From Parvularcula oceani (GTDB taxonomy: Bacteria; Pseudomonadota; Alphaproteobacteria; Caulobacterales; Parvularculaceae), in contig NZ_JPHU01000001.1 of the NCBI RefSeq assembly GCF_000733125.1, positions 248,001 to 312,000 on the forward strand: 64,000 nucleotides of DNA, given 5' to 3'. Both the position numbers and the translations under genes were made by a program. This document shows positions 32,955 to 41,123 of the stretch, in pieces. The notes under the pieces are model-generated. The model did not search any database. It saw only the letters and a list, made by a program, of their open reading frames with translations, and had not been told where the DNA came from. The first letter of the stretch is position 1; every line of letters starts with the position of its first letter.

Positions 32955-34790
32955 ATGCCCCCTCCCTCTGTCACTGCCCACGACCCGCACGAAGCGAGAG
33001 AGGCCAGCCTGCGAGAGCAGCTGGCCTCTCTTCGCTATCTTCTTCCCTATATGTGGCGCTCGGCCCGGCCCGGCTTCAAGCTGCGCATCGTCCTGTCGGT
33101 CCTGGTCATCCTGATCGGCCAGATCGCGACCGTCGCCGCGCCCTTCCTCCTCGCCGACGCGATCAACAGGCTTGAGGACCCCGCGGCCGCGGCGGCCGCG
33201 GCCGTGTTCGGCATGGTGATCGGCTACGGGGTCCTCCGGCTCCTCTCCTCCGCCATCCCGCAGATTCGGGAATTCCTCTTCTCCCCCGTCGGCCAGACCG
33301 CGCAGAGGGAGGTCGCGACCGAGGTGTTCCGCCACCTGCATTCGCTGTCGCTGCGCTTTCATCTCGAGCGGCGCACGGGCGGGCTCAGCCGCATCATCGA
33401 GCGCGGCATCCGCGCGATCGACTTCCTGTTCCGCTTCCTCCTCTTCAATATCGGGCCGACGCTCCTCCTCCTGGTGATCGTCTGCGTCACCTTCGCGGTG
33501 CGCTACGACATCTGGCTGTCGCTGATCGCGCTGGTCACGGTGATCCTCTATTTCTGGTTCACCGCCGCCTCGACCGAATGGCGCCTGCAGTTCCGGCGCG
33601 AGATGAACCAGAAGGACCAGCTCGCCAATACGCGCTCCATCGACGCGCTCCTGAACTACGAGACGGTCAAATATTTCGGCAATGAAGCGTGGGAGGCAGG
33701 CCGCTACGACGCGGCGCTGCGGGATTACCAGACCGCCGCCGTGCGCTCGCAGAACTCGCTTGCCGTGGTGAATATCGGCCAGGCGCTGATCATCAATGTC
33801 GGTCTCGTCTCGGCGCTCGCGCTGACGGTGAACGGCGTCCTCAGCGGTCGCCTCGGGATCGGCGAGATCACGGCCGTCAGCCTCGTCATGATGCAGCTCT
33901 ACCAGCCGCTCAACATTCTCGGTTTCGCCTATCGCGAGATCAAGCAGGGCCTCGTCGACATGGAGCGCATGTTCGACATGCTCCGGCTGCGCCCCGAAAT
34001 CGCCGACGCGCCGGATGCTCCGGCTCTGGCGGTGCGGGGGGCCGAGGTGCGCTTCGAGGATGTCCGCTTCCGCTACGACCCGGACCGGCCGATCCTCAAG
34101 GGCATCAGCTTCACCGCGCGTCCCGGCGAAAAGCTCGCCATCGTCGGCCCCTCGGGCGCGGGCAAGTCCACCATCGCGCGCATCCTCTACCGCTTCTACG
34201 ACCTCGAACGGGGCCGCGTGCTGATCGACGGGCAGGACATCGCCCATGTGAAGCAGGACAGCCTGCGTGCCGCCATCGGCATGGTCCCGCAGGACACCGT
34301 GCTCTTCAACGACACGATCGGCTACAATATTCGCTATGCCCGACCAGATGCGAGCCAGGAAGAGGTCGAGCGGGCGGCCCGTCTCGCGCAGGTCCACGCC
34401 TTCGTGGCGTCGCTGCCCAGAGGCTACGATACGGTGGTCGGCGAGCGGGGCCTGAAGCTTTCGGGCGGCGAGAAGCAGCGCGTGGCCATCGCGCGGACCA
34501 TCCTGAAGAACCCGCCGCTCCTGATCCTCGACGAGGCGACCTCGGCCCTGGACAGCGCCACGGAGCAGGAGATCCTCACCGCCCTGCGCGAGGTGGCCGA
34601 GGGCCGGACGACGCTGGTCATCGCCCATCGCCTCAGCACCATCGTGGATGCGGACCGCATCATCGTTCTGAAGGAAGGCGAGGTCGCCGAAGAAGGTGGC
34701 CACGAGGCCCTGCTGGCCCGCGGCGGCCTCTACGCCGACCTCTGGCGGCAGCAGAGCGAGGCGACGCCCGCCGCTGCCGCCGCGGAGTGA
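32955..34790 (+). CDS. ATM1/ABCB7-type ABC exporter
   Basis: 611 residues: a six-helix exporter domain (about residues 50-330) and an ATPase domain with all motifs intact: GPSGAGKST, VPQDTVLF, KLSGGEKQR, LLILDEATS and IAHRLST. The membrane domain carries NYETVKYFGNE, the glutathione/metal-site segment characteristic of ATM1/ABCB7 and the bacterial NaAtm1. It exports glutathione-bound metals or related thiol conjugates. The ATG at 32955 follows GGGGGAG and was preferred to an earlier in-frame start. It lies 63 bases after the sensor gene, so it may be co-regulated by the BlaI-type repressor. Confidence 0.9.
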   Translation: MPPPSVTAHDPHEAREASLREQLASLRYLLPYMWRSARPGFKLRIVLSVLVILIGQIATVAAPFLLADAINRLEDPAAAAAAAVFGMVIGYGVLRLLSSAIPQIREFLFSPVGQTAQREVATEVFRHLHSLSLRFHLERRTGGLSRIIERGIRAIDFLFRFLLFNIGPTLLLLVIVCVTFAVRYDIWLSLIALVTVILYFWFTAASTEWRLQFRREMNQKDQLANTRSIDALLNYETVKYFGNEAWEAGRYDAALRDYQTAAVRSQNSLAVVNIGQALIINVGLVSALALTVNGVLSGRLGIGEITAVSLVMMQLYQPLNILGFAYREIKQGLVDMERMFDMLRLRPEIADAPDAPALAVRGAEVRFEDVRFRYDPDRPILKGISFTARPGEKLAIVGPSGAGKSTIARILYRFYDLERGRVLIDGQDIAHVKQDSLRAAIGMVPQDTVLFNDTIGYNIRYARPDASQEEVERAARLAQVHAFVASLPRGYDTVVGERGLKLSGGEKQRVAIARTILKNPPLLILDEATSALDSATEQEILTALREVAEGRTTLVIAHRLSTIVDADRIIVLKEGEVAEEGGHEALLARGGLYADLWRQQSEATPAAAAAE

Positions 34791-34794
34791 CCGG

Positions 34795-35439
34795 TCAGGC
34801 CGATTTCCGCCTGTAGCGCAGGCCGCCGAGCGCCGCAGCGCCGCTCACGAACAGGACCAAGGCGCCCGGCACGGGCACGAGGGCGGGGTCGGTCGCAGCC
34901 ATTCCGAACGTCGCGCCCGAAAGGTCGACCTCCAGGATCGGCGCCAATGCCGCGCCGGCGATATCGGTGATGATCAGCGCAAGCATGGGATCGTCGGTGT
35001 CGAACAGGCCCGTCACATCAGGCAGCGTGCCGATGTCGAAGCTGAACACCGGCACGCGGCCCAGATCGCCGTCCATCGATTCGGTGCCGGAAACGGACAC
35101 GGTCCCGGTGATCACGCTCTGCGTCGTGTCGATGATGAAGTCCTGCAGCGAGATCGTGACGCTGCCGGCAGACAGCGCGACGCCGCTGCCGTCATGCAGG
35201 ATCTCTCCCGCATAGCTCGCCGGATCGAGATCGCCCCCGGTGATCGGGAATGTGAAGACCGGCGTGCCGTCCTCGGCCTCGACGCTCGCCGTCCCGAGCG
35301 GCGCTCCCGTCAGCCCGAGGGCCTCGAGGTCGGCCGTGACCTCGACCGTGGTTATCCCGCCGGTCACGGTGACGGCATGGGCCGCAGGCGCAGCCAGAAA
35401 AACCGCCGTGGCGGCGGCAATGGACATGTATTTGCGCAT
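34795..35439 (-). CDS. secreted protein with PEP-CTERM-like sorting tail
   Basis: 214 residues: a signal peptide ending PAAHA, a beta-rich Asp/Thr/Gly mature region, and a C-terminal tripartite sorting tail made of VPVPGA, a hydrophobic helix LVLFVSGAAALGGL and the basic RYRRKSA. This corresponds to the exosortase-processed PEP/VPxPA-CTERM class, with Gly in place of the usual Ala in the last position of the motif. The protein would be cleaved and released or anchored by an exosortase not present in the window; XrtA-linked genes at 45.5-49.7 kb support such a system. No catalytic domain is visible. Confidence 0.72.
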   Translation of the reverse strand: MRKYMSIAAATAVFLAAPAAHAVTVTGGITTVEVTADLEALGLTGAPLGTASVEAEDGTPVFTFPITGGDLDPASYAGEILHDGSGVALSAGSVTISLQDFIIDTTQSVITGTVSVSGTESMDGDLGRVPVFSFDIGTLPDVTGLFDTDDPMLALIITDIAGAALAPILEVDLSGATFGMAATDPALVPVPGALVLFVSGAAALGGLRYRRKSA

Positions 35440-35586
35440 CGTATCTCTCCCTTAGCGCATCGCCCTCCCGCGGAAGGAGGGTAGTGCAGATGACGAAGGA
35501 AGGAACTGAGCCGGATCGTCGCGTGTTCGAGTCGCTGTTTTCGAGGGGTATTTGTGTGCAGTCGCCGCCTTATGAACACGAAAACG

Positions 35587-35601
35587 GGACAAGTTTTGTC
35601 C
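35587..35601 (+). promoter_or_regulatory. short perfect dyad in a divergent promoter region
   Basis: GGACAA and TTGTCC separated by GTT, about 77 bases before the acidic membrane protein gene and about 150 bases before the PEP-CTERM gene. It is operator-like, but the regulator is unknown. Confidence 0.4.
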
Positions 35602-35677
35602 GCTTGTAGACTGGACGAATCACGGGACGGCACCTTACATGCACGTCACCTAGACGCAACGAGAGGGGTTTGCAGAT

Positions 35678-35956
35678 ATGGGTAAAGTTATCACAGCGAT
35701 CATCGTCATCGCTATCCTGGTCATCGGTTACATCATCTTCTTCGACACCGACGTCGAGACCGAAGGTGAATTCGAGACGCCCGAAGTCGAAGTCGAGACG
35801 CGGGGCGAATTCGATGTTCCGGACACCGACGTCGATGTCGACGCGCCCGAAATCGATGTCGAAGAAGAAGTCGTCACCGTTCCGACGCTGGAAGTCGATC
35901 CGGCCGAAGAAGGCGAAGCCGATGCGGACGCCGAGGATGACGATCCGCTGCAGTAA
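35678..35956 (+). CDS. small acidic single-pass membrane protein
   Basis: 92 residues: one N-terminal membrane helix (about 4-22), then an extremely acidic tail built from irregular short units such as VETEGEFETPE, VETRGEFDVPD and VDVDAPEIDVE, in which Asp/Glu alternate with Val. The alternation suggests extended or beta-type polyanionic structure, possibly metal- or protein-binding. GAGGGG precedes the ATG, and a strong terminator follows. No family is recognised. Confidence 0.7.
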   Translation: MGKVITAIIVIAILVIGYIIFFDTDVETEGEFETPEVEVETRGEFDVPDTDVDVDAPEIDVEEEVVTVPTLEVDPAEEGEADADAEDDDPLQ

Positions 35957-35979
35957 GCTTCAGCGCATCGCGTGAACGG

Positions 35980-36008
35980 AAACGGCGCCTCTTCGGAGGC
36001 GCCGTTTT
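35980..36008 (+). terminator. rho-independent terminator after the acidic membrane protein gene
   Basis: A perfect 12-bp stem AAACGGCGCCTC / GAGGCGCCGTTT closed by a TTCG tetraloop and followed by T. The A-run on the opposite side lets it also serve the convergent glycosylase-family gene. Confidence 0.9.
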
Positions 36009-36658
36009 CATGTCAGCGCCTGTGCGACCCGCTCCCGCAGCACGGGCAGCAGGTCCTCGCCGAACCAGGGGTTCTTTCTGAGCCAGGCATTGTTGCGCCA
36101 GCTCGGATGCGGAAGAGGCAGGATGAGCGGACCGCCGGCCTCCGCCTCTCTCACCCGGTCGCGCCAGGCCGCCACGGTCTCGGTCAGCGTCCGGCCCCGC
36201 CTCTCGCCGAGATGCCATTTCTGGGAATAGGCGCCGACGAGCAGGACGAGCTGAAGCTCGCCGCCGATCCAGCCCATCACCTCGTCGCGCCAGATCGGCG
36301 CGCAGACCTTGGGCGGCGGCAGGTCGCCTCCCTTCCCCGTCGGCGACTTGCCGTCATAGCCGGGGAAGCAGAACGCCATGGGCGCGATCGCGATCCTGCC
36401 GCTGTCGTAGAATGCCGCCTCGTCGATCCCCATCCAATCGCGCAGGCGCACGCCGGACGGATCGAGAAAAGGCTTGCCGCCCTGATGGGCGAGATTGCCC
36501 GGCGCCTGGCTGAAAAGCCCGATGGTCGGACGCTCGGGCAGCTGGAAGACCGGCCGCGCCTTGGGGATCAGCGCTTCGCGCTCGCAATGGCGGCAGGCCG
36601 AAAGGCGCGCCTTGAACGCCTCAAAGCGCTCGCGGCCGGGAGCGGAAGAGGCAGGCGC
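36008..36658 (-). CDS. uracil-DNA glycosylase family protein, start codon unresolved
   Basis: The frame encodes a complete small UDG-family protein of roughly 200 residues. It has a CRHC cysteine pair near the start, the active-site-type LFSQAPGNLAHQ and KPFLDPSG segments, then APMAFCFPG and the C-terminal PLPHPSWRNNAW with the conserved H-P-S. It should excise uracil or a related base. The first ATG/GTG-type codon in frame is a GTG at 36449-36451, well inside the conserved domain. Upstream the frame stays open to about 36797 without ATG, GTG or TTG. A non-standard start or coupling from the overlapping upstream gene is implied; the listed upper boundary is approximate. Confidence 0.6.
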   Translation of the reverse strand, partial: APASSAPGRERFEAFKARLSACRHCEREALIPKARPVFQLPERPTIGLFSQAPGNLAHQGGKPFLDPSGVRLRDWMGIDEAAFYDSGRIAIAPMAFCFPGYDGKSPTGKGGDLPPPKVCAPIWRDEVMGWIGGELQLVLLVGAYSQKWHLGERRGRTLTETVAAWRDRVREAEAGGPLILPLPHPSWRNNAWLRKNPWFGEDLLPVLRERVAQALT

Positions 36659-36660
36659 GC

Positions 36661-36885
36661 TTACGCCGCGCCTCCCGCTTCGGGCAGGTCGACGCCCAGA
36701 ATGCTCATGTTGAAGTTGTAGTCCTCCTCGTCGTCCTCGTCGCGGAAGAGGACGCCGATGAATTCCTCGCCGATATAGACCTCGGCGCTGTCATCCTTGT
36801 TCGGGCGCGCGCGGACATCGATCGACGGGTTGGCGAAGAGCCCTTGCAGATAGCTCTGGATGCGGTGGACTTCGGACGGTGTCAT
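36661..36885 (-). CDS. DUF3126 family protein
   Basis: 74 residues, a small alphaproteobacterial family of unknown function. It is recognised by the KDDSAEVYIGEEFIGVLF core followed by an acidic patch and YNFNMSIL. The ATG at 36883-36885 starts the family-conserved MTPSEVHRIQSYL; upstream extension in the same frame is not conserved-looking. Its stop lies directly against the glycosylase-family reading frame on the same strand. Confidence 0.85.
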   Translation of the reverse strand: MTPSEVHRIQSYLQGLFANPSIDVRARPNKDDSAEVYIGEEFIGVLFRDEDDEEDYNFNMSILGVDLPEAGGAA

Positions 36886-36985
36886 AGACGGCCCCTCCCT
36901 GGGGCGGACAGCAGGCCGGCTTTGTGGCGGCCTGCTGAAGAGGCTAGTGTTCGGGCTCTTCCAGCCCAACTCGGGAACCAGCGGT

Positions 36986-37462
36986 ATGCGCATTCTGACC
37001 CCATTTGCCAAGGCGGCGGCCCTTGGCGCCCTCTCCCTCGCCGCCGCCTGCGGCGCCGGCGAAGAGCGCGGGGATGCCGCGGCGGGCATGGCGGCGCAGG
37101 GCGGCGAGGGCCTTGTCATCAGCAACGGCTATGTCCGTCCGGCGGCGCCGGGCGCCATGGCGACGGCAGGCTACGCGACCCTGACCTCGGAAGCCGGCGA
37201 TGCGCTGGTGTCGGTCCGGGCGCCCGGCTTCCGCGCGGTGGAACTTCATACCGTGATCGAGGAGGACGGCGTCTCGCGCATGCGGCCGCTCGATCGCCTC
37301 GCTCTGCCCGCGGGCGAAGCGGTGAGCCTCGCGCCGGGCGGCGCCCACCTGATGATGATGGGCCCCGAAGCGCCGCTCGAGGAAGGCGGCGCGGTCGAAG
37401 TCACCTTCACCTTCGAGAGCGGCGAAACGGAAACCGTGTCCCTGCCCGTCGAGCGGCGCTAG
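36986..37462 (+). CDS. PCu(A)C-type copper chaperone lipoprotein
   Basis: 158 residues with a lipoprotein signal (LAAAC, Cys22) and the complete copper motif H-x10-M-x21-H-x-M: His88, Met99, His121 and Met123. PCuAC proteins carry Cu(I) in the periplasm to the CuA or CuB centre of cytochrome oxidase. The ATG at 36986 begins the signal peptide. The last four bases overlap the end of the convergent mtnP. A cytochrome oxidase subunit gene lies 24 kb away in the window. Confidence 0.92.
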   Translation: MRILTPFAKAAALGALSLAAACGAGEERGDAAAGMAAQGGEGLVISNGYVRPAAPGAMATAGYATLTSEAGDALVSVRAPGFRAVELHTVIEEDGVSRMRPLDRLALPAGEAVSLAPGGAHLMMMGPEAPLEEGGAVEVTFTFESGETETVSLPVERR

Positions 37463-38331
37463 CCGAGCACCCGGCCGGCCACCGCATCGAGCTTCGCGAC
37501 CAGCTCGGGGTCGCGATGCTCGGGCGGCGTGATGATCGCGCTGTCGAGCACGGTCTCGATTCCGGCCGGGCTTGGCGTGCGCTCGGGGCCCATCTTCGGC
37601 ACGAGGGCGTGCAGCAGCGCCCGCGCCTTCTCGCCATTGCCCTGCATCACCGCGATGACCGAGGCGACGTCGACCGCGCCCGAAGGCTCGTGCCAGCAAT
37701 CGTAATCCGTGATCATGGCGACACAGGCATAGGGCAGCTCCGCCTCGCGGGCGAGCTTGGCTTCGGGCATGCCCGTCATGCCGATCACGTCCATCCCCCA
37801 GGAGCGGTAGAGGGTCGATTCCGCCAGCGAGGAGAATTGCGGGCCTTCCATGGCCAGATAGGTGCCGCGCTCGAAGACGGTGATGCCCGCCTCCCGCGCG
37901 GCGTCCAGCGCCTTGGCGGAGAGGCCGGGGCAGACCGGCTGCGCCATCGAGACATGCGCGACGAGCCCCGTGCCGAAGAAGGAGGAGGCCCGCCCCCGCG
38001 TCCGGTCCACATACTGGTCGACGATCACGAAGCTGCCCGGCGCCATCTCCTCGCGGAAGGAGCCGCAGGAGCTGATCGAGAGCACGTCTGTCGCGCCGAG
38101 GCGCTTCAGCGCGTCGATATTGGCGCGGTAGTTGATCTCGGAGGGCGGGATGCGGTGCCCGCGCCCGTGCCGGGGCAGGAACAGCATGCGGACGCCCGAG
38201 AGCTCACCCTCGACGATCTCGTCGGACGGTGCGCCCCAGGGCGTCTCGACCGTGTGCCGTCCGGTGATGTCCAGCCCTTCGAGGGCGTAGAGCCCCGAGC
38301 CGCCGATGATCGCGAGCGTCGTCTTCGTCAT
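37459..38331 (-). CDS. mtnP: S-methyl-5'-thioadenosine phosphorylase
   Basis: 290 residues of the PNP/MTAP family, splitting methylthioadenosine into adenine and methylthioribose-1-phosphate for methionine salvage. The phosphate loop IIGGSGLY is at the N-terminus, SSCGSFREEMAPG in the middle, and MITDYDCWHE in the C-terminal half. The ATG at 38329-38331 follows AAGGGC; an upstream start would add residues before the conserved beta strand. It is in tandem with the DMT exporter gene. Confidence 0.93.
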   Translation of the reverse strand: MTKTTLAIIGGSGLYALEGLDITGRHTVETPWGAPSDEIVEGELSGVRMLFLPRHGRGHRIPPSEINYRANIDALKRLGATDVLSISSCGSFREEMAPGSFVIVDQYVDRTRGRASSFFGTGLVAHVSMAQPVCPGLSAKALDAAREAGITVFERGTYLAMEGPQFSSLAESTLYRSWGMDVIGMTGMPEAKLAREAELPYACVAMITDYDCWHEPSGAVDVASVIAVMQGNGEKARALLHALVPKMGPERTPSPAGIETVLDSAIITPPEHRDPELVAKLDAVAGRVLG

Positions 38332-38384
38332 GCCTTGCCCTTCTTCCGATGCGGCGGCCCTGTTCGCCGGGCCGCCCTCTAGGG

Positions 38385-39296
38385 TCAAGCGCGGGCGCTG
38401 CGCAGGCGGGCGCGTGGCCGGACGCCTTTCGGCAGCGCGAGGCGCACCGAGCCGAGGACGATCGCGCCGACGATGATCGCGGCGCCCACACCCTCGTTCG
38501 GCGCCAGCGCCTCACCGGCCAGGACGCCGATCACGCCGGCGAAGACGGGTTCGGTCGCATAGAGAAGCGCCGCCTGCGCCGCCCGCACCCGCTTCTGCGC
38601 CCAGGCCATGGCGAGCTGCGCCGCCGCCGTGCCGAGGCCGAGAAGGCCCGCCGCGACGAGCAGCGAGCCGTTCGCGCCGGGAAGCGCCTCGCCCGATCCA
38701 GCGGCGGCGAGGATCGCGAAGAGGCCGGTCGCGCCGGCCACCACCAAAGCGAGGCGGTACGGGTCTGCATGGCGGACGACGCGCGACAGGACGACAACCT
38801 CGCTCGCGATGGCGAGCGCGCTCAGAAGCGAGAGGCCGTCGGCCGGACCGAAGACGAGATCGCCGCCGAAGGCGCCCGACAAGACGCCGACACCCAGGAC
38901 GGCGAGCCCGGCAGCCATCATCGCCTTCGCACCCGGCGCTTCCCGCAGGAGCGGCAGGGCGAGGATCGGCACGAGCGGGACGTAAAGAGAGGCGACGAAG
39001 GCCACCCGCGCCGAAGGCGCCTCCTGCAGCGCGATCGACTGGGCCGCGTAGCCGGTGAAGGCGATGGCGGCGAGAAGAAGCCCCGCCAGGAGCTCTTCCC
39101 GCCTGATAAAGAGCAATGCGGCCGGACGCAGAGCGGCGAGAGCGAGGCTCGCCACCACAAAGCGCAGCGCGACCACGCCGAAGGGGCCCGCGCTTTCCCC
39201 GGCCAGCTTGGTCAGGAGGAAGGTCGACCCCCAGAACAGCGCGACCCCGGCCAGCAGGATATGCGGCATGAGCGTGGAAATGGACGTGCGGCGCAT
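38385..39296 (-). CDS. DMT-superfamily (EamA) transporter
   Basis: 303 residues with ten hydrophobic segments in two EamA repeats. The first repeat opens with ALFWGSTFLLTKLAGESAGPF and the second ends with LYATEPVFAGVIGVLAGEAL, both classical. It probably exports an amino acid or related metabolite. It is divergent from an Lrp/AsnC-type regulator, the usual partner of amino-acid exporters. The ATG at 39294-39296 was chosen because it precedes the first helix closely. Confidence 0.88.
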   Translation of the reverse strand: MRRTSISTLMPHILLAGVALFWGSTFLLTKLAGESAGPFGVVALRFVVASLALAALRPAALLFIRREELLAGLLLAAIAFTGYAAQSIALQEAPSARVAFVASLYVPLVPILALPLLREAPGAKAMMAAGLAVLGVGVLSGAFGGDLVFGPADGLSLLSALAIASEVVVLSRVVRHADPYRLALVVAGATGLFAILAAAGSGEALPGANGSLLVAAGLLGLGTAAAQLAMAWAQKRVRAAQAALLYATEPVFAGVIGVLAGEALAPNEGVGAAIIVGAIVLGSVRLALPKGVRPRARLRSARA

Positions 39297-39450
39297 GGCA
39301 TGCGCTCCTTTCGCCTGAGAATGTGTGGATGGACGATCGCAGCGCACGGCAGGGGCTGCGGTCGCCCGGGGCCTCTGCTAACGCGGTCTGGACTGCATGT
39401 GCTGGCGAAGTTTTCGCGGCCTGCCGAAGGATCTGCGGAGGACTATGCCC

Positions 39451-39921
39451 ATGGCCGAAGCCATTGCGCTCGACCGGATCGACCGGGCCATTCTGCGGCG
39501 GCTGCAGGCCGATGGCCGCATCACCAATCAGAAGCTCGCAGAGGCGGTGGCGCTGTCGCCGAGCGCCTGCCTCGCCCGGACCCGCAGGCTCGAAGCGGCG
39601 GGCGTCATCATCGGATATCACGCCAAGCTGCGGGCCGCGCGCATCGGCGCCAGCCTCACCGTCTTCGCCGAGGTGACGCTGTCCACCCATGAGCTGTCAG
39701 AGGTGCGCCGGGTGGAGCGGCATCTGGCGGAGCTGCCGGAGGCCTGCGAGATCGCGCAGGTCAGCGGCCCCTATGATTACCTCGCTCGTTTCGTCGTGCC
39801 CTCTATGGAGGGCTGGACGCAGCTCGCCGACACGCTGACCGACGGAGAGCTCTGCATCAGCAAGATCACCACAGTCGTGCAGATGAAGTCGCTCAAGCCC
39901 TTCACGGCGATCCCGGTCTGA
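39451..39921 (+). CDS. Lrp/AsnC-family transcriptional regulator
   Basis: 156 residues: a winged helix-turn-helix (LDRIDRAILRRLQADGRITNQKLAEAV, then SPSACLARTRRL) and a C-terminal RAM ligand-binding domain with VSGPYDYLARFVV. It probably senses an amino acid and controls the divergent EamA exporter. The ATG at 39451 has GGAGG at good spacing; another ATG 6 bases upstream is too close to it. Confidence 0.92.
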   Translation: MAEAIALDRIDRAILRRLQADGRITNQKLAEAVALSPSACLARTRRLEAAGVIIGYHAKLRAARIGASLTVFAEVTLSTHELSEVRRVERHLAELPEACEIAQVSGPYDYLARFVVPSMEGWTQLADTLTDGELCISKITTVVQMKSLKPFTAIPV

Positions 39922-39934
39922 CCGACAAGGCGCA

Positions 39935-41053
39935 ATGACAGCATCCGACGACCGAGACCTCTTCTTCGCCTGCCCGCCCGGCCTCGAACCGCTGCTGCGC
40001 AGCGAGGCCAAGGCGGCGGGCTTCCGCGCAACGCGCGCCCTCCCCGGCGGCGTCCATGCGCGGGGCGGATGGGAGGAGGCGTGGCGCGCCAACTTGCAGC
40101 TGCGCGGCGCGAGCCGGGTTCTGGTCCGGCTCGCCCAGTTCCGCGCGACCCAGCTTTCCGAACTCGAACGCAAGGCCGGCGCGGCCGGCTGGCGCGGTCT
40201 TCTTGCGCCCGGCACGCCGTTCCGCGTCGAGGCGAGCTGCAGCCGGTCGAAGATCTATCATTCGGGCGCGGCGCAGGAGCGGGCGGAACGGGCCATCGGG
40301 GCGGCAACCCGGGCTCTCCCCTCTCCCGATGCGGGGCTCCGGATCCTGCTGCGGATCGACAGGGACATCTGCACGCTGAGCGTCGACAGCTCGGGCGAGC
40401 CGCTGCACCGGCGCGGCTTCAAGCAGGCCGTCGCCAAGGCGCCGATGCGCGAGACGATGGCGGCGCTCTTCCTGCGCGCCTGCGGCTATAAGGGCGAGGA
40501 GCCCCTGCTGGACCCCATGTGCGGCTCGGGCACCTTTCCGATCGAGGCCGCGGAGATCGCCTCCGGCCTGTGGCCCGGGCGAGGCCGCAGCTTCGCCTTC
40601 GAAAGGCTCGCCAATTTCGACGCCGATGCCTGGGCATCGCTGAAAGACACCATGCCTGCGCGCCAGACGGATCTGCGATTCTTCGGCTCGGACAGGAACG
40701 CCGGCGCCGTCGAGGCCAGCCGCGCCAATGCCGGGCGGGCGGGCCTCGCTTCCATCACGACCTTCGCGCAGATGCAGGTCAGCGAGTTCACGCCTCCCGA
40801 AGGACCCAAGGGCCTTGTCATGGTGAACCCGCCCTACGGCGCGCGGATCGGCGACACGGGCGCGCTGGCGCCGCTCTATGCGGCTCTGGGCCGGACGCTC
40901 CGCGAGCGCTTCGAGGGCTGGCGCGTCGGCCTCGTCACCAGCGAGCCGCGCCTCGCCCGCGCGACCGGCCTTCCCTTCCTCGACCCCGGCCCACCCGTCC
41001 CGCACGGGCCGCTGCGGGTCCAACTCTTCCGGACGAGTGCGCTTGGCGACTGA
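39935..41053 (+). CDS. THUMP-domain class I rRNA methyltransferase (RlmL/K N-terminal type)
   Basis: 372 residues: an N-terminal ferredoxin-like/THUMP RNA-binding part (residues 1-150), the DPMCGSGTFPIEAA methyltransferase motif I in the middle, and the catalytic NPPYG near 295. It methylates the exocyclic N2 of a guanine in 23S rRNA or a tRNA; RlmL-like activity is most likely given the THUMP placement and the absence of a second methyltransferase domain. It ends before a strong hairpin. Confidence 0.9.
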   Translation: MTASDDRDLFFACPPGLEPLLRSEAKAAGFRATRALPGGVHARGGWEEAWRANLQLRGASRVLVRLAQFRATQLSELERKAGAAGWRGLLAPGTPFRVEASCSRSKIYHSGAAQERAERAIGAATRALPSPDAGLRILLRIDRDICTLSVDSSGEPLHRRGFKQAVAKAPMRETMAALFLRACGYKGEEPLLDPMCGSGTFPIEAAEIASGLWPGRGRSFAFERLANFDADAWASLKDTMPARQTDLRFFGSDRNAGAVEASRANAGRAGLASITTFAQMQVSEFTPPEGPKGLVMVNPPYGARIGDTGALAPLYAALGRTLRERFEGWRVGLVTSEPRLARATGLPFLDPGPPVPHGPLRVQLFRTSALGD

Positions 41054-41060
41054 AAGCGAA

Positions 41061-41089
41061 GAAGCCCGCCTCATGAAGAGGCGGGCTTC
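41061..41089 (+). terminator. hairpin terminator between the methyltransferase and bc1 genes
   Basis: A perfect 12-bp stem GAAGCCCGCCTC / GAGGCGGGCTTC with a 5-base loop, followed by a short C/T-rich tail. It separates two convergent transcription units. Confidence 0.82.
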
Positions 41090-41123
41090 CTTATGAGTTC
41101 GAAAAGAGGGCTGCGCCTTCTCC

